DNA of 64,000 nucleotides from Enterococcus quebecensis (GTDB lineage Bacteria; Bacillota; Bacilli; Lactobacillales; Enterococcaceae): NCBI RefSeq assembly GCF_001730365.1, contig NZ_MIKB01000001.1:310001-374000 (forward strand), written 5' to 3'. Both the position numbers and the translations under genes were made by a program. This document shows positions 7,926 to 15,427 of the stretch, piece by piece; position 1 is the stretch's first letter; each line of letters opens with the position of its first letter. The notes under the pieces are model-generated. The model saw only the letters and a list, made by a program, of their open reading frames with translations, did not search any database and was not told where the DNA came from.

Positions 7926-8095
7926 CTAATTATTTACCTGGCTGCCTATTCCAGTAATTTTTTCCTTTTTAGGTTTAAATATAGTTCTACTGCTACCATC
8001 TCTATTATATGTACCAAAAAGACCTGTCGCACCATAATAATTGGTAATTCATATATGATAGTCAACACTAATCTGTCTATTTTGACACATCGCGC
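7926..8095 (-). pseudogene. Remnant of a toxin tip (C4)
   Basis: The minus strand still reads RQISVDYH and ITNYYGATGLFG from linker type I, then a short tip SSRTIFKPKKEKITGIGS ending at a TAG (7926-7928). The frame is broken in the linker and nothing of the Rhs core or pre-toxin segment is left. It lies between the boundary repeat of C3 and the CPCC immunity gene. Confidence 0.6.
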
Positions 8096-8145
8096 TTAAC
8101 TATTCGTCTGGTTATAAACCTTATTCAAAAATATTTGATTTCATC

Positions 8146-8195
8146 TATGTATAAAGTCAGAGTAACTAAAACATATCGTTCCCCTGACTTTTTAA
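8146..8195 (-). repeat. Cassette-boundary inverted repeat, copy 5
   Basis: On the minus strand AGTCAGGGGAAC and GTTACTCTGACT flank a 14-base loop and are followed by TTATACATAGATG. It is about 50 bases after the stop of the 8244-8783 gene. On the plus strand the stem is followed by TTTTT, so it could also terminate in that direction. Confidence 0.65.
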
Positions 8196-8243
8196 CACTC
8201 TATTTTTTAATTTAAACTCAATAAAAATTAATCTTTAATTAAA

Positions 8244-8783
8244 CTATGTTTGATATAATTCACCGTACTTTTCAATTTTTTGATATTCTATTTCAATCTT
8301 TTGAATAGCAGCATTCAAAAGATTATCTTTATTTATCTCCCGCAAACCATTAATAATATTTTCCAACACTTTTTTCCATTCTGCGACAAAATCCTGTTTT
8401 GATAATTCTATTCTAGAATTATCGTTTAACAGTTTTTTTGTTCCTCCCACGACTGATGTCCACTCTGAATCAATTGTTAAGCAATCATTACTCTGCCAAG
8501 TCATATTCCAAATACCATGAAATGAACTTGAAGGCCATTCAACAGTAAGAGTTCCTTCTTCTTTCGTTCGAAGCTGAAATAGCATTTCTAAAACATCATC
8601 CATCAGTTCGCTTAAATTATATTTATACGAAACAACTATTGGAATATAATTCCAAAACATTATCATATCTTCTGTATGCAAAATATAAGCACTTTCTACT
8701 AAATCAGACAAATCTGAAATATCATCTATTTCCATTGCTCCATTACTATTTATTTTGGGATTACTTGCTTGTATTCTAAACAT
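8244..8783 (-). CDS. Putative immunity protein (C3)
   Basis: A 179-residue soluble protein of unrecognised family. It has an acidic N-terminal helix (IDDISDLSDLVESA), a central beta-rich part with TVEWPSSSFHGIWNMTW, and a C-terminal helical part rich in Lys and Glu. It starts 17 bases after the C3 toxin tip with an AGGAAAA site, and a boundary inverted repeat follows. The toxin-immunity pairing is inferred from this spacing. No membrane segment is visible. Confidence 0.6.
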   Translation of the reverse strand: MFRIQASNPKINSNGAMEIDDISDLSDLVESAYILHTEDMIMFWNYIPIVVSYKYNLSELMDDVLEMLFQLRTKEEGTLTVEWPSSSFHGIWNMTWQSNDCLTIDSEWTSVVGGTKKLLNDNSRIELSKQDFVAEWKKVLENIINGLREINKDNLLNAAIQKIEIEYQKIEKYGELYQT

Positions 8784-8800
8784 TACAAAATTTTCCTTTC

Positions 8801-9694
8801 TTATTCTGATGGATATCCATGAAATGTACCTGTTCCATTATTTCTGATCCATATCCTTTTAGCTGGAACTGTACTCCCATCAGGTTTATGAACAACTGAA
8901 GATGAACCCGGTGGTAAATCAAAGTATCCACACTCTCTTGCTCCTAATTTTTTTGCTATTTCAGAAGCATAATCTAAATCTTTATCACTCCATTGTCCCT
9001 GAGGTGTTCCTTCGCTTTTAGCTGTAGCAGGACCTTCTTTCCAGTTCACCCCATGTTTTTTACTACCTTTATATTTTGCTTCTGGTTTTATTGAATTATT
9101 TTTATTAGCATCCTTCGCTAATTTCTGAATATAATCCCCTATAAACCATCCAACTATCCCGTTAGCAAGATCTTTTGCACTTGGGACTTTTGGTAAAGAA
9201 GGAAATGAGAAGTTTCCCATATCCATATCTGGCTTAGGTATCATTGTTACTGGTGGTACAACTGGAACTCTTGGTATTGGAATTATAAAGGCTGTCCCTA
9301 CTATGAGTCCTTTATTGCTCCCCATCCATTTCTTATCCGCCGTATCACAAACTTTTTTGATTCGTACGGTTGCTGCCATTCGTGTAGCTTGCGCTCTAGC
9401 TACCTGTACTTGGTAACGATAAGCCGCGCTTTGGTAATATAATGCTTGTTGATATGCTTGAGATCCGACTGGTTGCCTGTTCAACGCTCCTATATAATTA
9501 ACACCCACATAATTCCTTTGTGGATAATAAGCACCTGGTGCATAATTCCCTACATAGTTGATTCCTGACGCAACACTACCCCACGTACTTGCAGCTCGTG
9601 GTGAAGATGGGACAACAGCATTCCAGACAGCACTGGCGACTTTCTTCACACCGTTCCAGACTTTCTGAGCGACTTTTTTGACGGTTTTCTTCAC
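8801..9694 (-). CDS. Orphan Rhs toxin tip ending in HGYP (C3)
   Basis: A 297-residue frame that opens at GTG without a ribosome binding site and stays open upstream into Rhs core to about 9906. It has one Trp/Lys repeat unit fewer than the C7 and C8 copies, then the Tyr-rich segment and linker type II (IPIPRVPVVPPVTMIPKP, WFIGDYIQK). The last 90 residues are the tip: HGVNWKEGPATAKSEG, LDYASEIAKKLGARECGYFD, and a final strand pair KRIWIRNNGTGTFHGYP. The HGYP end is shared with the C7 tip, although the rest differs. No family is assigned with confidence. Its immunity gene follows after 17 bases. Confidence 0.6.
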   Translation of the reverse strand: MKKTVKKVAQKVWNGVKKVASAVWNAVVPSSPRAASTWGSVASGINYVGNYAPGAYYPQRNYVGVNYIGALNRQPVGSQAYQQALYYQSAAYRYQVQVARAQATRMAATVRIKKVCDTADKKWMGSNKGLIVGTAFIIPIPRVPVVPPVTMIPKPDMDMGNFSFPSLPKVPSAKDLANGIVGWFIGDYIQKLAKDANKNNSIKPEAKYKGSKKHGVNWKEGPATAKSEGTPQGQWSDKDLDYASEIAKKLGARECGYFDLPPGSSSVVHKPDGSTVPAKRIWIRNNGTGTFHGYPSE

Positions 9695-9906
9695 GCTACT
9701 CCATGCTTTAGATAGCCAACCTGCATTTCCGCTACGGTCACGGTATTTCTGCGGATTATTTTCTATATAGATATAACGGTTCTGGCTTTGTGGTCGTTCG
9801 ACTGCTCCATACCATGTATCTTCTTGTAAGAAGCGTCCTGTAGCTGTGCTGTATTCTCTAGCACGTAGATGGATTCGGTTGGACTGATCAGGTAGCCGTA
9901 TTCATT
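9695..9906 (-). pseudogene. Rhs core fragment in frame with the C3 tip
   Basis: Encodes DQSNRIHLRAREYSTATG, RFLQEDTWYG, QNRYIYIENNPQKYRDRSG and NAGWLSKAWSSV in frame with the C3 tip. Compared with C7, 13 bases are missing (the part encoding RSEYH). This shifts the frame relative to the upstream NEYGY codons and brings in a TGA. The core is therefore cut at this point. Confidence 0.7.
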
Positions 9907-9973
9907 TTCCATAATAAATAGGTTAACAATTCCACTGGATTTTTATGTATCAATCAAAGCAAGTTAATTGTCG

Positions 9974-10018
9974 CTAAATATCTGCTTCTTCCTCTGGTGT
10001 AATCAATTTGTAATCCAT
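9974..10018 (-). pseudogene. Stub of an immunity gene (C2)
   Basis: A 14-codon frame, MDYKLITPEEEADI, begins right after the C2 toxin-tip stop and ends at a TAG. The same sequence in slightly different form (KLITTEEETDIK) stands upstream of C7 near 4545-4585. Both stubs run into the same boundary sequence (ATACATAAAAATCC) and then an Rhs core. I read them as immunity genes truncated when the next cassette was joined on. Confidence 0.5.
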
Positions 10019-10030
10019 AAATTATCTGAC

Positions 10031-10250
10031 CTACTTTCTACTTGGCCTTTTACCACTCCAATCCCAATTATGCTCATGCGGGAATTTGTGGTTATTGTGT
10101 CCGTCACTATGTTTAAAGTCTATATCTCGTTCAGCCTTACCATTTTTGTCATAAAATCGCCTCTGTAAAAGATCTCCTGATTTGTCATACAAATTAGAAC
10201 TTTAATCAGGCTCACCAGTAACTGGTAAATCACCACCCCTTTAGTTAAAG
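10031..10250 (-). pseudogene. Toxin-tip remnant with a nonsense codon (C2)
   Basis: The minus strand encodes GGDLPVTGEPD, an in-frame TAA (10202-10204), then SSNLYDKSGDLLQRRFYDKN, GKAERDIDFKHSDG and HKFPHEHNWDWSGKRP to a TAG at 10031-10033. The His-rich end is typical of a common polymorphic-toxin tail that I cannot name. The TAA sits where a Ser codon (TCA) would be expected, so a single base change probably killed it. No linker or core is left upstream. Confidence 0.55.
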
Positions 10251-10335
10251 TGATTTTCAAAGCTGTATCAGAATTATGTATGCTCTTAGAGAAAACTATG
10301 GCAAGCATAGTCTCTCTAATAATTTGTACTTCATA

Positions 10336-10911
10336 TCATTCACTCTTTGTGACTTTTAACTTTAAATCATGTAGATTATTTTGCTTCCTTATCAGAGCAT
10401 TTATTTGTGCAAAGGATGACTCTCCATTTGAGCAAATAAATATATCCATATGATCAGTTGGTGTAATAATTATTTCATTTTCTTCAAAAATAAAGGAAAC
10501 AAAGCTATTGTATTTAAAAACAGAATCAATAAAATACTTTACCAATTTATTCTCAATGTCTGTTTCTATGCCAATATCACTGTGACAAATCTGTTCTTTT
10601 TTTAATACCTTATATAAATTATTCGATAAACCTCTATTCACTACCCATTCGTTTTCATAGTTCAAAATAAATACACTTTTCTCATTTAATTTTTTTAAAA
10701 AATCAAGTAAAAATGTAACTAAAATTTTCTCACTTTGGTTAAATTGTGACTCACTACCACCATATTGAAGATCAGAGAAAGTCGTAATATCTCTATGATT
10801 AATAAATTCTACAATGTATTCTTTACCTGAATTACAACTAAGTTCTGCAAAGTCATAAAAAGCGAACTTCTTTTTCAAATATGAAAATTTTTCTTCAGTT
10901 ATTTTTTTCAT
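10336..10911 (-). CDS. Hypothetical protein, probably an orphan immunity gene (C1)
   Basis: A 191-residue soluble protein, Phe/Tyr- and Glu/Lys-rich, beginning MKKITEEKFSYLKKKFAFYD. It has an AGGAGA ribosome binding site 8 bases before the ATG. I do not recognise the family. Only a 36-base linker remnant (11139-11174) is left of a toxin upstream, and the C2 tip remnant lies downstream. By analogy with C3-C8 it is the immunity gene of a lost tip. Alternatively it is an unrelated small gene caught in the array. Confidence 0.5.
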   Translation of the reverse strand: MKKITEEKFSYLKKKFAFYDFAELSCNSGKEYIVEFINHRDITTFSDLQYGGSESQFNQSEKILVTFLLDFLKKLNEKSVFILNYENEWVVNRGLSNNLYKVLKKEQICHSDIGIETDIENKLVKYFIDSVFKYNSFVSFIFEENEIIITPTDHMDIFICSNGESSFAQINALIRKQNNLHDLKLKVTKSE

Positions 10912-11483
10912 AAATAGTATCTCCTGTTTTCGTTTTAAGGCTGCTTATTTTTATTTTTTGATCTGTTTGGCCAAATTTCTTCACCCTCATAGTCCAGGGA
11001 TAACTGAATTTATTTCATAATTATAGTACCACGCTAAATAAACTTGATGATCTATTACTTAAAATAATTCTGCTAGGTGCCAAGATAGTGTACTTTCATA
11101 GATTTTAATGATTAAATAACTTAGCACATTCTTATATTAGATGACCAACCTTTAGGTAGTTTATTCACTCCATGTTTGTAATACCATTCTAACAATAAGA
11201 ACTTACTATATCAACATGAATAAAAAATAAAACATATATATATTAAATAAAAAACAAAACAAAAGTTTCGAACCTCCTATTCCAATCCAATTTCATACTT
11301 CTAAAAATAAATTTTTCCTATTTTTACAAAGAGTTAACTATCAAAAAAAGGAAAAAAGGATTATAGTTATCTCATAAGGTTATTTTTGTTCAGAGCTCTC
11401 ACTTTCCTAGGTAATAAATATCTACGTAAATTCAGTAAGAACGCTGACCTTAAAAAATCTTAGACCACTATTTATTAGGAGCG
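10912..11483. other. Gene-free stretch at the upstream end of the toxin array
   Basis: About 570 AT-rich bases. The only recognisable content is at 11139-11174, where the minus strand encodes HGVNKLPKGWSSN, a scrap of linker type I. This marks the right-hand limit of the cassette array. No Rhs core or promoter for a full-length Rhs gene is visible, and the next gene is on the other strand. Confidence 0.6.
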
Positions 11484-12545
11484 ATGTCTGTGACCATCTA
11501 TGAAAAATTTCTCCAAAACGAACGCCTAAGACGTTTTTTTGTTTTAGCTGCGATTATTTTCGTTTTATATCTTGCTAGAGGTATGATTACAATGATTCTA
11601 TTGACATTTATTTTTACTTTTTTAGCTCTTCACTTCGTAAAATTTGTTCAAGGATTCATTAAAATCCCTTCTTTTGTACTTGTTGTAGCAACCTATTCTT
11701 TGATTGTCTTTCTGGTTTATCTGGCAATTACAAAGTACGTTCCAGTGCTTATACATCAGTCTTGGCAAATGTATAATTCTGTTGTACAGTTTTATCAAAA
11801 TCCAACCGATGACCATAATCAGTTACTAATGGCTATCAATGAATATATGGCCAAATCAAACCTGATGTCACAAATTCAAAATGGTGCAAGTATGATTCTG
11901 CGTTATATTCAAGATATCGGATCGATCGGACTTTCTTTTGTTCTTTCATTTATTCTAAGTTTCTTCTTTATGATTGAGAAAAAGCAGATGGCAGAATTTT
12001 CTAAGTTATTTTTAAAGAGTGATTTTGACTGGTTTTTCCAAGATATTTATTTTTTTGCAGATAAATTTGTTAATACATTTGGTGTTGTGATGGAAGCTCA
12101 ATTCTTTATTGCTGTTGTGAATACGGCTATTACTACTATTTGTTTAGCACTAATTGGATTTTCTCAGTTGCCTAGTCTGGCAATTATGATTTTTATTCTG
12201 AGTTTGATTCCTGTAGCTGGCGTGATTATTTCCTGTATTCCATTAAGTTTTATTGCTTATTCACAAGGTGGGATCAACGATGTGATTTACATTTTAGTTG
12301 TGATCATTGTTGTTCATTTATTTGAGTCTTATGTATTAAATCCTAAATTCATGTCTAGTAAAACAGATCTGCCGATTTTTTATACTTTCGTTATTTTATT
12401 AATCAGTGAACGACTATTTGGTGTTTGGGGATTGATCGTTGGTATCCCAATCTTCACGTTCTTTTTGGATATTTTGAAAATTAAAGCGATTCGACCTTTA
12501 AAACAACTACCAGCGATTAAAAAGAAGAAAGAGCGATTGGATTAA
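11484..12545 (+). CDS. AI-2E family (PerM/YdbI-like) membrane permease
   Basis: A 353-residue polytopic protein with about eight hydrophobic segments: a pair near residues 16-45, one at 60-82, a pair around 145-165, and a cluster at 205-330. It also has the Pro/Gly-rich loop SLIPVAGVIISCIP and the C-terminal GVWGLIVGIPIF typical of the family. Members export autoinducer-2 or drive ion antiport in the plasma membrane; the substrate here is unknown. ATG 11484 sits only two bases after AGGAG, so the in-frame GTG at 11490 is a better-spaced start. The gene stands alone and ends inside its own terminator. Confidence 0.85.
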   Translation: MSVTIYEKFLQNERLRRFFVLAAIIFVLYLARGMITMILLTFIFTFLALHFVKFVQGFIKIPSFVLVVATYSLIVFLVYLAITKYVPVLIHQSWQMYNSVVQFYQNPTDDHNQLLMAINEYMAKSNLMSQIQNGASMILRYIQDIGSIGLSFVLSFILSFFFMIEKKQMAEFSKLFLKSDFDWFFQDIYFFADKFVNTFGVVMEAQFFIAVVNTAITTICLALIGFSQLPSLAIMIFILSLIPVAGVIISCIPLSFIAYSQGGINDVIYILVVIIVVHLFESYVLNPKFMSSKTDLPIFYTFVILLISERLFGVWGLIVGIPIFTFFLDILKIKAIRPLKQLPAIKKKKERLD

Positions 12546-12570
12546 CCTCCAATCGCTCTTTCTTCTTTTG
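12528..12570 (+). terminator. Terminator overlapping the permease stop
   Basis: A 14-bp stem (AAAGAGCGATTGGA with its complement) contains the stop codon of the permease gene in its loop. TTCTTCTTTT follows. Confidence 0.85.
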
Positions 12571-12793
12571 TGGCTTTGGCTATTTTTGTATTTGGAAATC
12601 AGTCAGGCAACAAAGACTAATTGATTTCGGACCAAATAACTAACTCTCAATAGCTACCTGATCGATATCCTAATACACGGCCATATATAAGGAAAATCAA
12701 TTCCACTGCTCCCTTTGAAGCTAAAAACCAGCTTTTTTATAACCAAAAAACTAGCTGAACCACCCTTTTCAACCTTCTTACCTAAGCCCCTAT

Positions 12794-13300
12794 TTACTGT
12801 AAAGTAAACTCTTTCGTCAATTTCACTTTATCACTGAATAATTTCGTTGCTTCAACAGATACTGGTGTTGTCATATCTGCCAATTTGTATGGTACTTTCA
12901 AATTCAGTGTTACTCCTGGCTGAATTTCAGTCATTGAATCTACATACCCTTCTTCAGTCATGATAGCTGAGTCTAAAGCAATCCCATTTTGAAATGCTTT
13001 CGTTGTGATTGACGTTAAAAACATCGCATTTTTTTTGCTATTGTTAGTAAATTCGTAATCAATTACAGCCACGTCTTCTCCCTTGTAATCTTTAGCAAAG
13101 GTCAACTCTTTAATTGCAACATGATAATCACCTAAGTCACCGATATCAGTCACTTCTGCGTCTTGTTTTTTCACAGCTGTACTTGTTGCTGTCTCTTTTT
13201 TAGATGTTACTTCCTCTTTAGAGTCAGACCCCATATTTACTAGAACAGTCCCTATTACTAGAACACCGATCCCAATCAAAACAATTTTCTTCACATTCAT
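12794..13300 (-). CDS. DUF5067-type secreted or membrane-anchored protein
   Basis: A 168-residue protein with a single N-terminal hydrophobic segment (IVLIGIGVLVIGTVLV, residues 6-21), then a Ser/Thr/Lys-rich linker and a beta-sandwich-like domain from about residue 52. The strand VAVIDYEFTNNSKKNAMF and the later IQPGVTLNLKVPYKL are characteristic of DUF5067, found in Gram-positive surface lipoproteins. There is no lipobox Cys, so an N-terminal anchor is likely. ATG with AAGGAGA upstream. It is a single gene, with function unknown. Confidence 0.7.
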   Translation of the reverse strand: MNVKKIVLIGIGVLVIGTVLVNMGSDSKEEVTSKKETATSTAVKKQDAEVTDIGDLGDYHVAIKELTFAKDYKGEDVAVIDYEFTNNSKKNAMFLTSITTKAFQNGIALDSAIMTEEGYVDSMTEIQPGVTLNLKVPYKLADMTTPVSVEATKLFSDKVKLTKEFTLQ

Positions 13301-13393
13301 TTTTTTGTCTCCTTTGTTATTTAGTCCGTTGTTACAACTTGATAGTACCTAATAAACAAAGAAGAATCTTATGCATTTTGCATAGTCTGATAA

Positions 13394-13435
13394 CAAAAAA
13401 ATCTGTCATACGAATCTAGGCATTCGTGACAGATT
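13394..13435 (-). terminator. Terminator after the kinase gene
   Basis: On the minus strand AATCTGTCACGAAT pairs with ATTCGTATGACAGATT and is followed by seven T. It starts a few bases after the kinase stop. Confidence 0.85.
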
Positions 13436-13442
13436 AAGTTTT

Positions 13443-14669
13443 TTATTGATTGAAACTTCTATATATAAACGAATTAAGCTCTAAACCACCTTTTGTGATC
13501 ACCACCCAAAATAAAACCAACAGTCCATAACCTATCCAACGATAAACTTTATTTTCAGATGACAATAAAGGGAACTTTCTTTGATAATCTAAAAAATTAG
13601 TAAATAAGATAACCGGCAAAATGAAAATAAAAAGACTCTCCACAAGTTCTCTGATTCGCAAACTTCCTGTCGGTTGGTAAACTATGCTTCCAATGATCTG
13701 CCCAAATGAAATGACATACCAAAACAGAGCAATTACACGCTTCCACATTGTAGCTGTTCGAAATCCTGGAACATACTTTCTAAAAAAAGTACTAACACCT
13801 TTCAACAAATGACTGCTTGTAAAAATAAACTGCCTCACATATTTATTTTTAAGCCATATATTTGTCCTCGACCAGTTTGCTCTATAAATTCTTATTGGCC
13901 TTTTTTTGGAAACAGTATTTTTTTTTGCTTGCTTGACAGCTAATAATTTTCGCGAAAGTTGTTGTCTAAGTACTAAATGCATTTCTAAAGCTGTTTGATA
14001 ACGTTCTCTCGGTTCTAGTTTTGTTGCTTTTCGAATAATTCCCTTTAATGTAGAATCTTCTGTGAGACGTTTTTTGGGATACTCTTTTACCGAGCATATA
14101 TTCATCACAACCCCCAGTGAATACAGATCACTCCGCTCATCTGACTCGGCAAAGCCAAACTGTTCTGGCGCAGCAAATCCCATTGTTCCTAGCTGAACTG
14201 TATCACTTTCTTTCTCCCCGTCAACAGTTCGAACTGCATCAAAGTCGATCAACTTTATATTCCCCTCATTGGTCAGTATAATATTTCCGGGTTTGACATC
14301 TCGATGAACTAACCCTTTATTATGCAAAGCACCCAATGCCTCTAAGACAGCCATCGCTAGAGTTAAAATTTGTTCTGTTTCTAAAATGCCAGATGATTGA
14401 ATAACTTCATTCAATGTTCTTCCCTGAACAAATTCTTCATACAGCCATAGTTTTCCATCTTGAACAATCAGCTCTTCGATTTTAGGTAGATGGGCATGTT
14501 TGATTTTTTGAAGTGTAACTAAATGCTCTTCTAGATATAATGGATAGCATTTTCTTACCAATAATTCTTCGGTGGAATGTTTCCGAACAAGCATCGGTCC
14601 ATTTCTTTTATCTGTCAAAGGTTTGATTTCTTTATAAAAAAGAATCGTCTCCCTATTGCTATTTTCCAT
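13443..14669 (-). CDS. Membrane-bound Ser/Thr protein kinase
   Basis: A 408-residue protein. Residues 1-245 are a Hanks-type kinase: a candidate ATP-binding Lys at residue 40, HRDVKPGNI at 122-130, IDFD at 141-144 (Asp-Phe-Asp instead of the usual DFG) and AAPEQFG at 166-172. After a basic linker there are three to four hydrophobic segments (about residues 310-400). There are no PASTA repeats, so this is not the housekeeping PrkC/Stk. The start at 14669 is chosen for GGAGTG five bases upstream. It is divergent from the XRE regulator at 14800, with 130 bases between them, and the two probably form a signalling pair. Substrate unknown. Confidence 0.85.
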   Translation of the reverse strand: MENSNRETILFYKEIKPLTDKRNGPMLVRKHSTEELLVRKCYPLYLEEHLVTLQKIKHAHLPKIEELIVQDGKLWLYEEFVQGRTLNEVIQSSGILETEQILTLAMAVLEALGALHNKGLVHRDVKPGNIILTNEGNIKLIDFDAVRTVDGEKESDTVQLGTMGFAAPEQFGFAESDERSDLYSLGVVMNICSVKEYPKKRLTEDSTLKGIIRKATKLEPRERYQTALEMHLVLRQQLSRKLLAVKQAKKNTVSKKRPIRIYRANWSRTNIWLKNKYVRQFIFTSSHLLKGVSTFFRKYVPGFRTATMWKRVIALFWYVISFGQIIGSIVYQPTGSLRIRELVESLFIFILPVILFTNFLDYQRKFPLLSSENKVYRWIGYGLLVLFWVVITKGGLELNSFIYRSFNQ

Positions 14670-14799
14670 GATTACACTCCATTGCTTTATTTTATTTTTC
14701 AATTATAGCAAAGAAAGTGTTGTAATAGAATCGATCTTTGTTAAAATCGATGTATAATGAACACAACGTTATTTAATCGAAATGTAGGGGATAAGTAAA

Positions 14800-15228
14800 A
14801 TGAATGAGAAAGATACAGATAAACTGATGCATTCACTCAAAAAAGCCGAAGATTTTCAAACAATCTTTTCCGAAACACGTCAATATACTGTTGATCAAAC
14901 ACTGAAAAACTATTTAGCTCACTGGTTAAATAATAAACAACTTTCAAAAAGTACCGTGTTAAAAAAAGCAGGTATCACAGAAGCAACCGGCTACCAGTAC
15001 TTTGATGGTAAACGAAATCCTTCTAGAGAAAAAGTCATCGCTTTAACTATTGGTTTAGCATTAACCTTGGAAGAGACCAACGAACTGTTGAAAAAAACAG
15101 GTTATGCTCAACTCTACCCAAAACATCCTTGGGATGCTGTAGTGATTTATGGTATTTCCCATTGTTTATCGATTCCAGAAATCGATGATTATTTGTATAA
15201 TGAAGGTCTTAAAACCTTTGGTGAATGA
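14800..15228 (+). CDS. XRE-family regulator
   Basis: A 142-residue protein with a helix-turn-helix at about residues 48-105. Two phrases mark it: LSKSTVLKKAGITEATGYQY for the turn and recognition helix, and NPSREKVIALTIGLALTLEE for the trailing XRE helices. The last 30 residues (HCLSIPEIDDYLYNEGL) form a short C-terminal extension. A TAGGGGAT site precedes the ATG. It is transcribed away from the kinase gene from a shared intergenic region, so it may regulate the kinase or be its substrate. That link is inferred from arrangement only. Confidence 0.8.
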   Translation: MNEKDTDKLMHSLKKAEDFQTIFSETRQYTVDQTLKNYLAHWLNNKQLSKSTVLKKAGITEATGYQYFDGKRNPSREKVIALTIGLALTLEETNELLKKTGYAQLYPKHPWDAVVIYGISHCLSIPEIDDYLYNEGLKTFGE

Positions 15229-15242
15229 CTGATGTTTACCAC

Positions 15243-15290
15243 AAAAAAAAGTGTGGGACAAAACTAAAAATCAGTTTTGTTTCACACTCT
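15243..15290 (-). terminator. Terminator between the XRE gene and nhaC
   Basis: A 16-bp imperfect stem (AGTGTGGGACAAAACT) is followed on the minus strand by eight T. It can stop transcription coming from nhaC. On the plus strand the stem follows the XRE stop by 20 bases but lacks a T run. Confidence 0.75.
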
Positions 15291-15308
15291 AAAGCCTAAT
15301 AAACGGTG

Positions 15309-15410
15309 GACAAAAGCCAGGTTCTTCGGCAATTTCGCAAAAATCGAGCAATACAAGAAGCGTATTGTTCGATTTTTACTCCAATTGCTCGAACCTAATC
15401 GACTTTTGTC
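15309..15410. repeat. Long interrupted inverted repeat
   Basis: Nested complementary blocks fold about 102 bases into one long hairpin. The outer GACAAAAG pairs with CTTTTGTC, the middle AGGTTC with GAACCT, and the inner AAAAATCGAGCAATAC with GTATTGTTCGATTTTT around a 7-base loop. It lies between the terminator above and the nhaC stop. Confidence 0.75.
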
Positions 15411-15427
15411 TCAACCTCTTTTGTATA

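Noticed and set aside
10912-11483. Start of a full-length Rhs gene
   Set aside because: Only a 36-base linker scrap is present. There is no signal sequence, YD repeats or promoter in this stretch.
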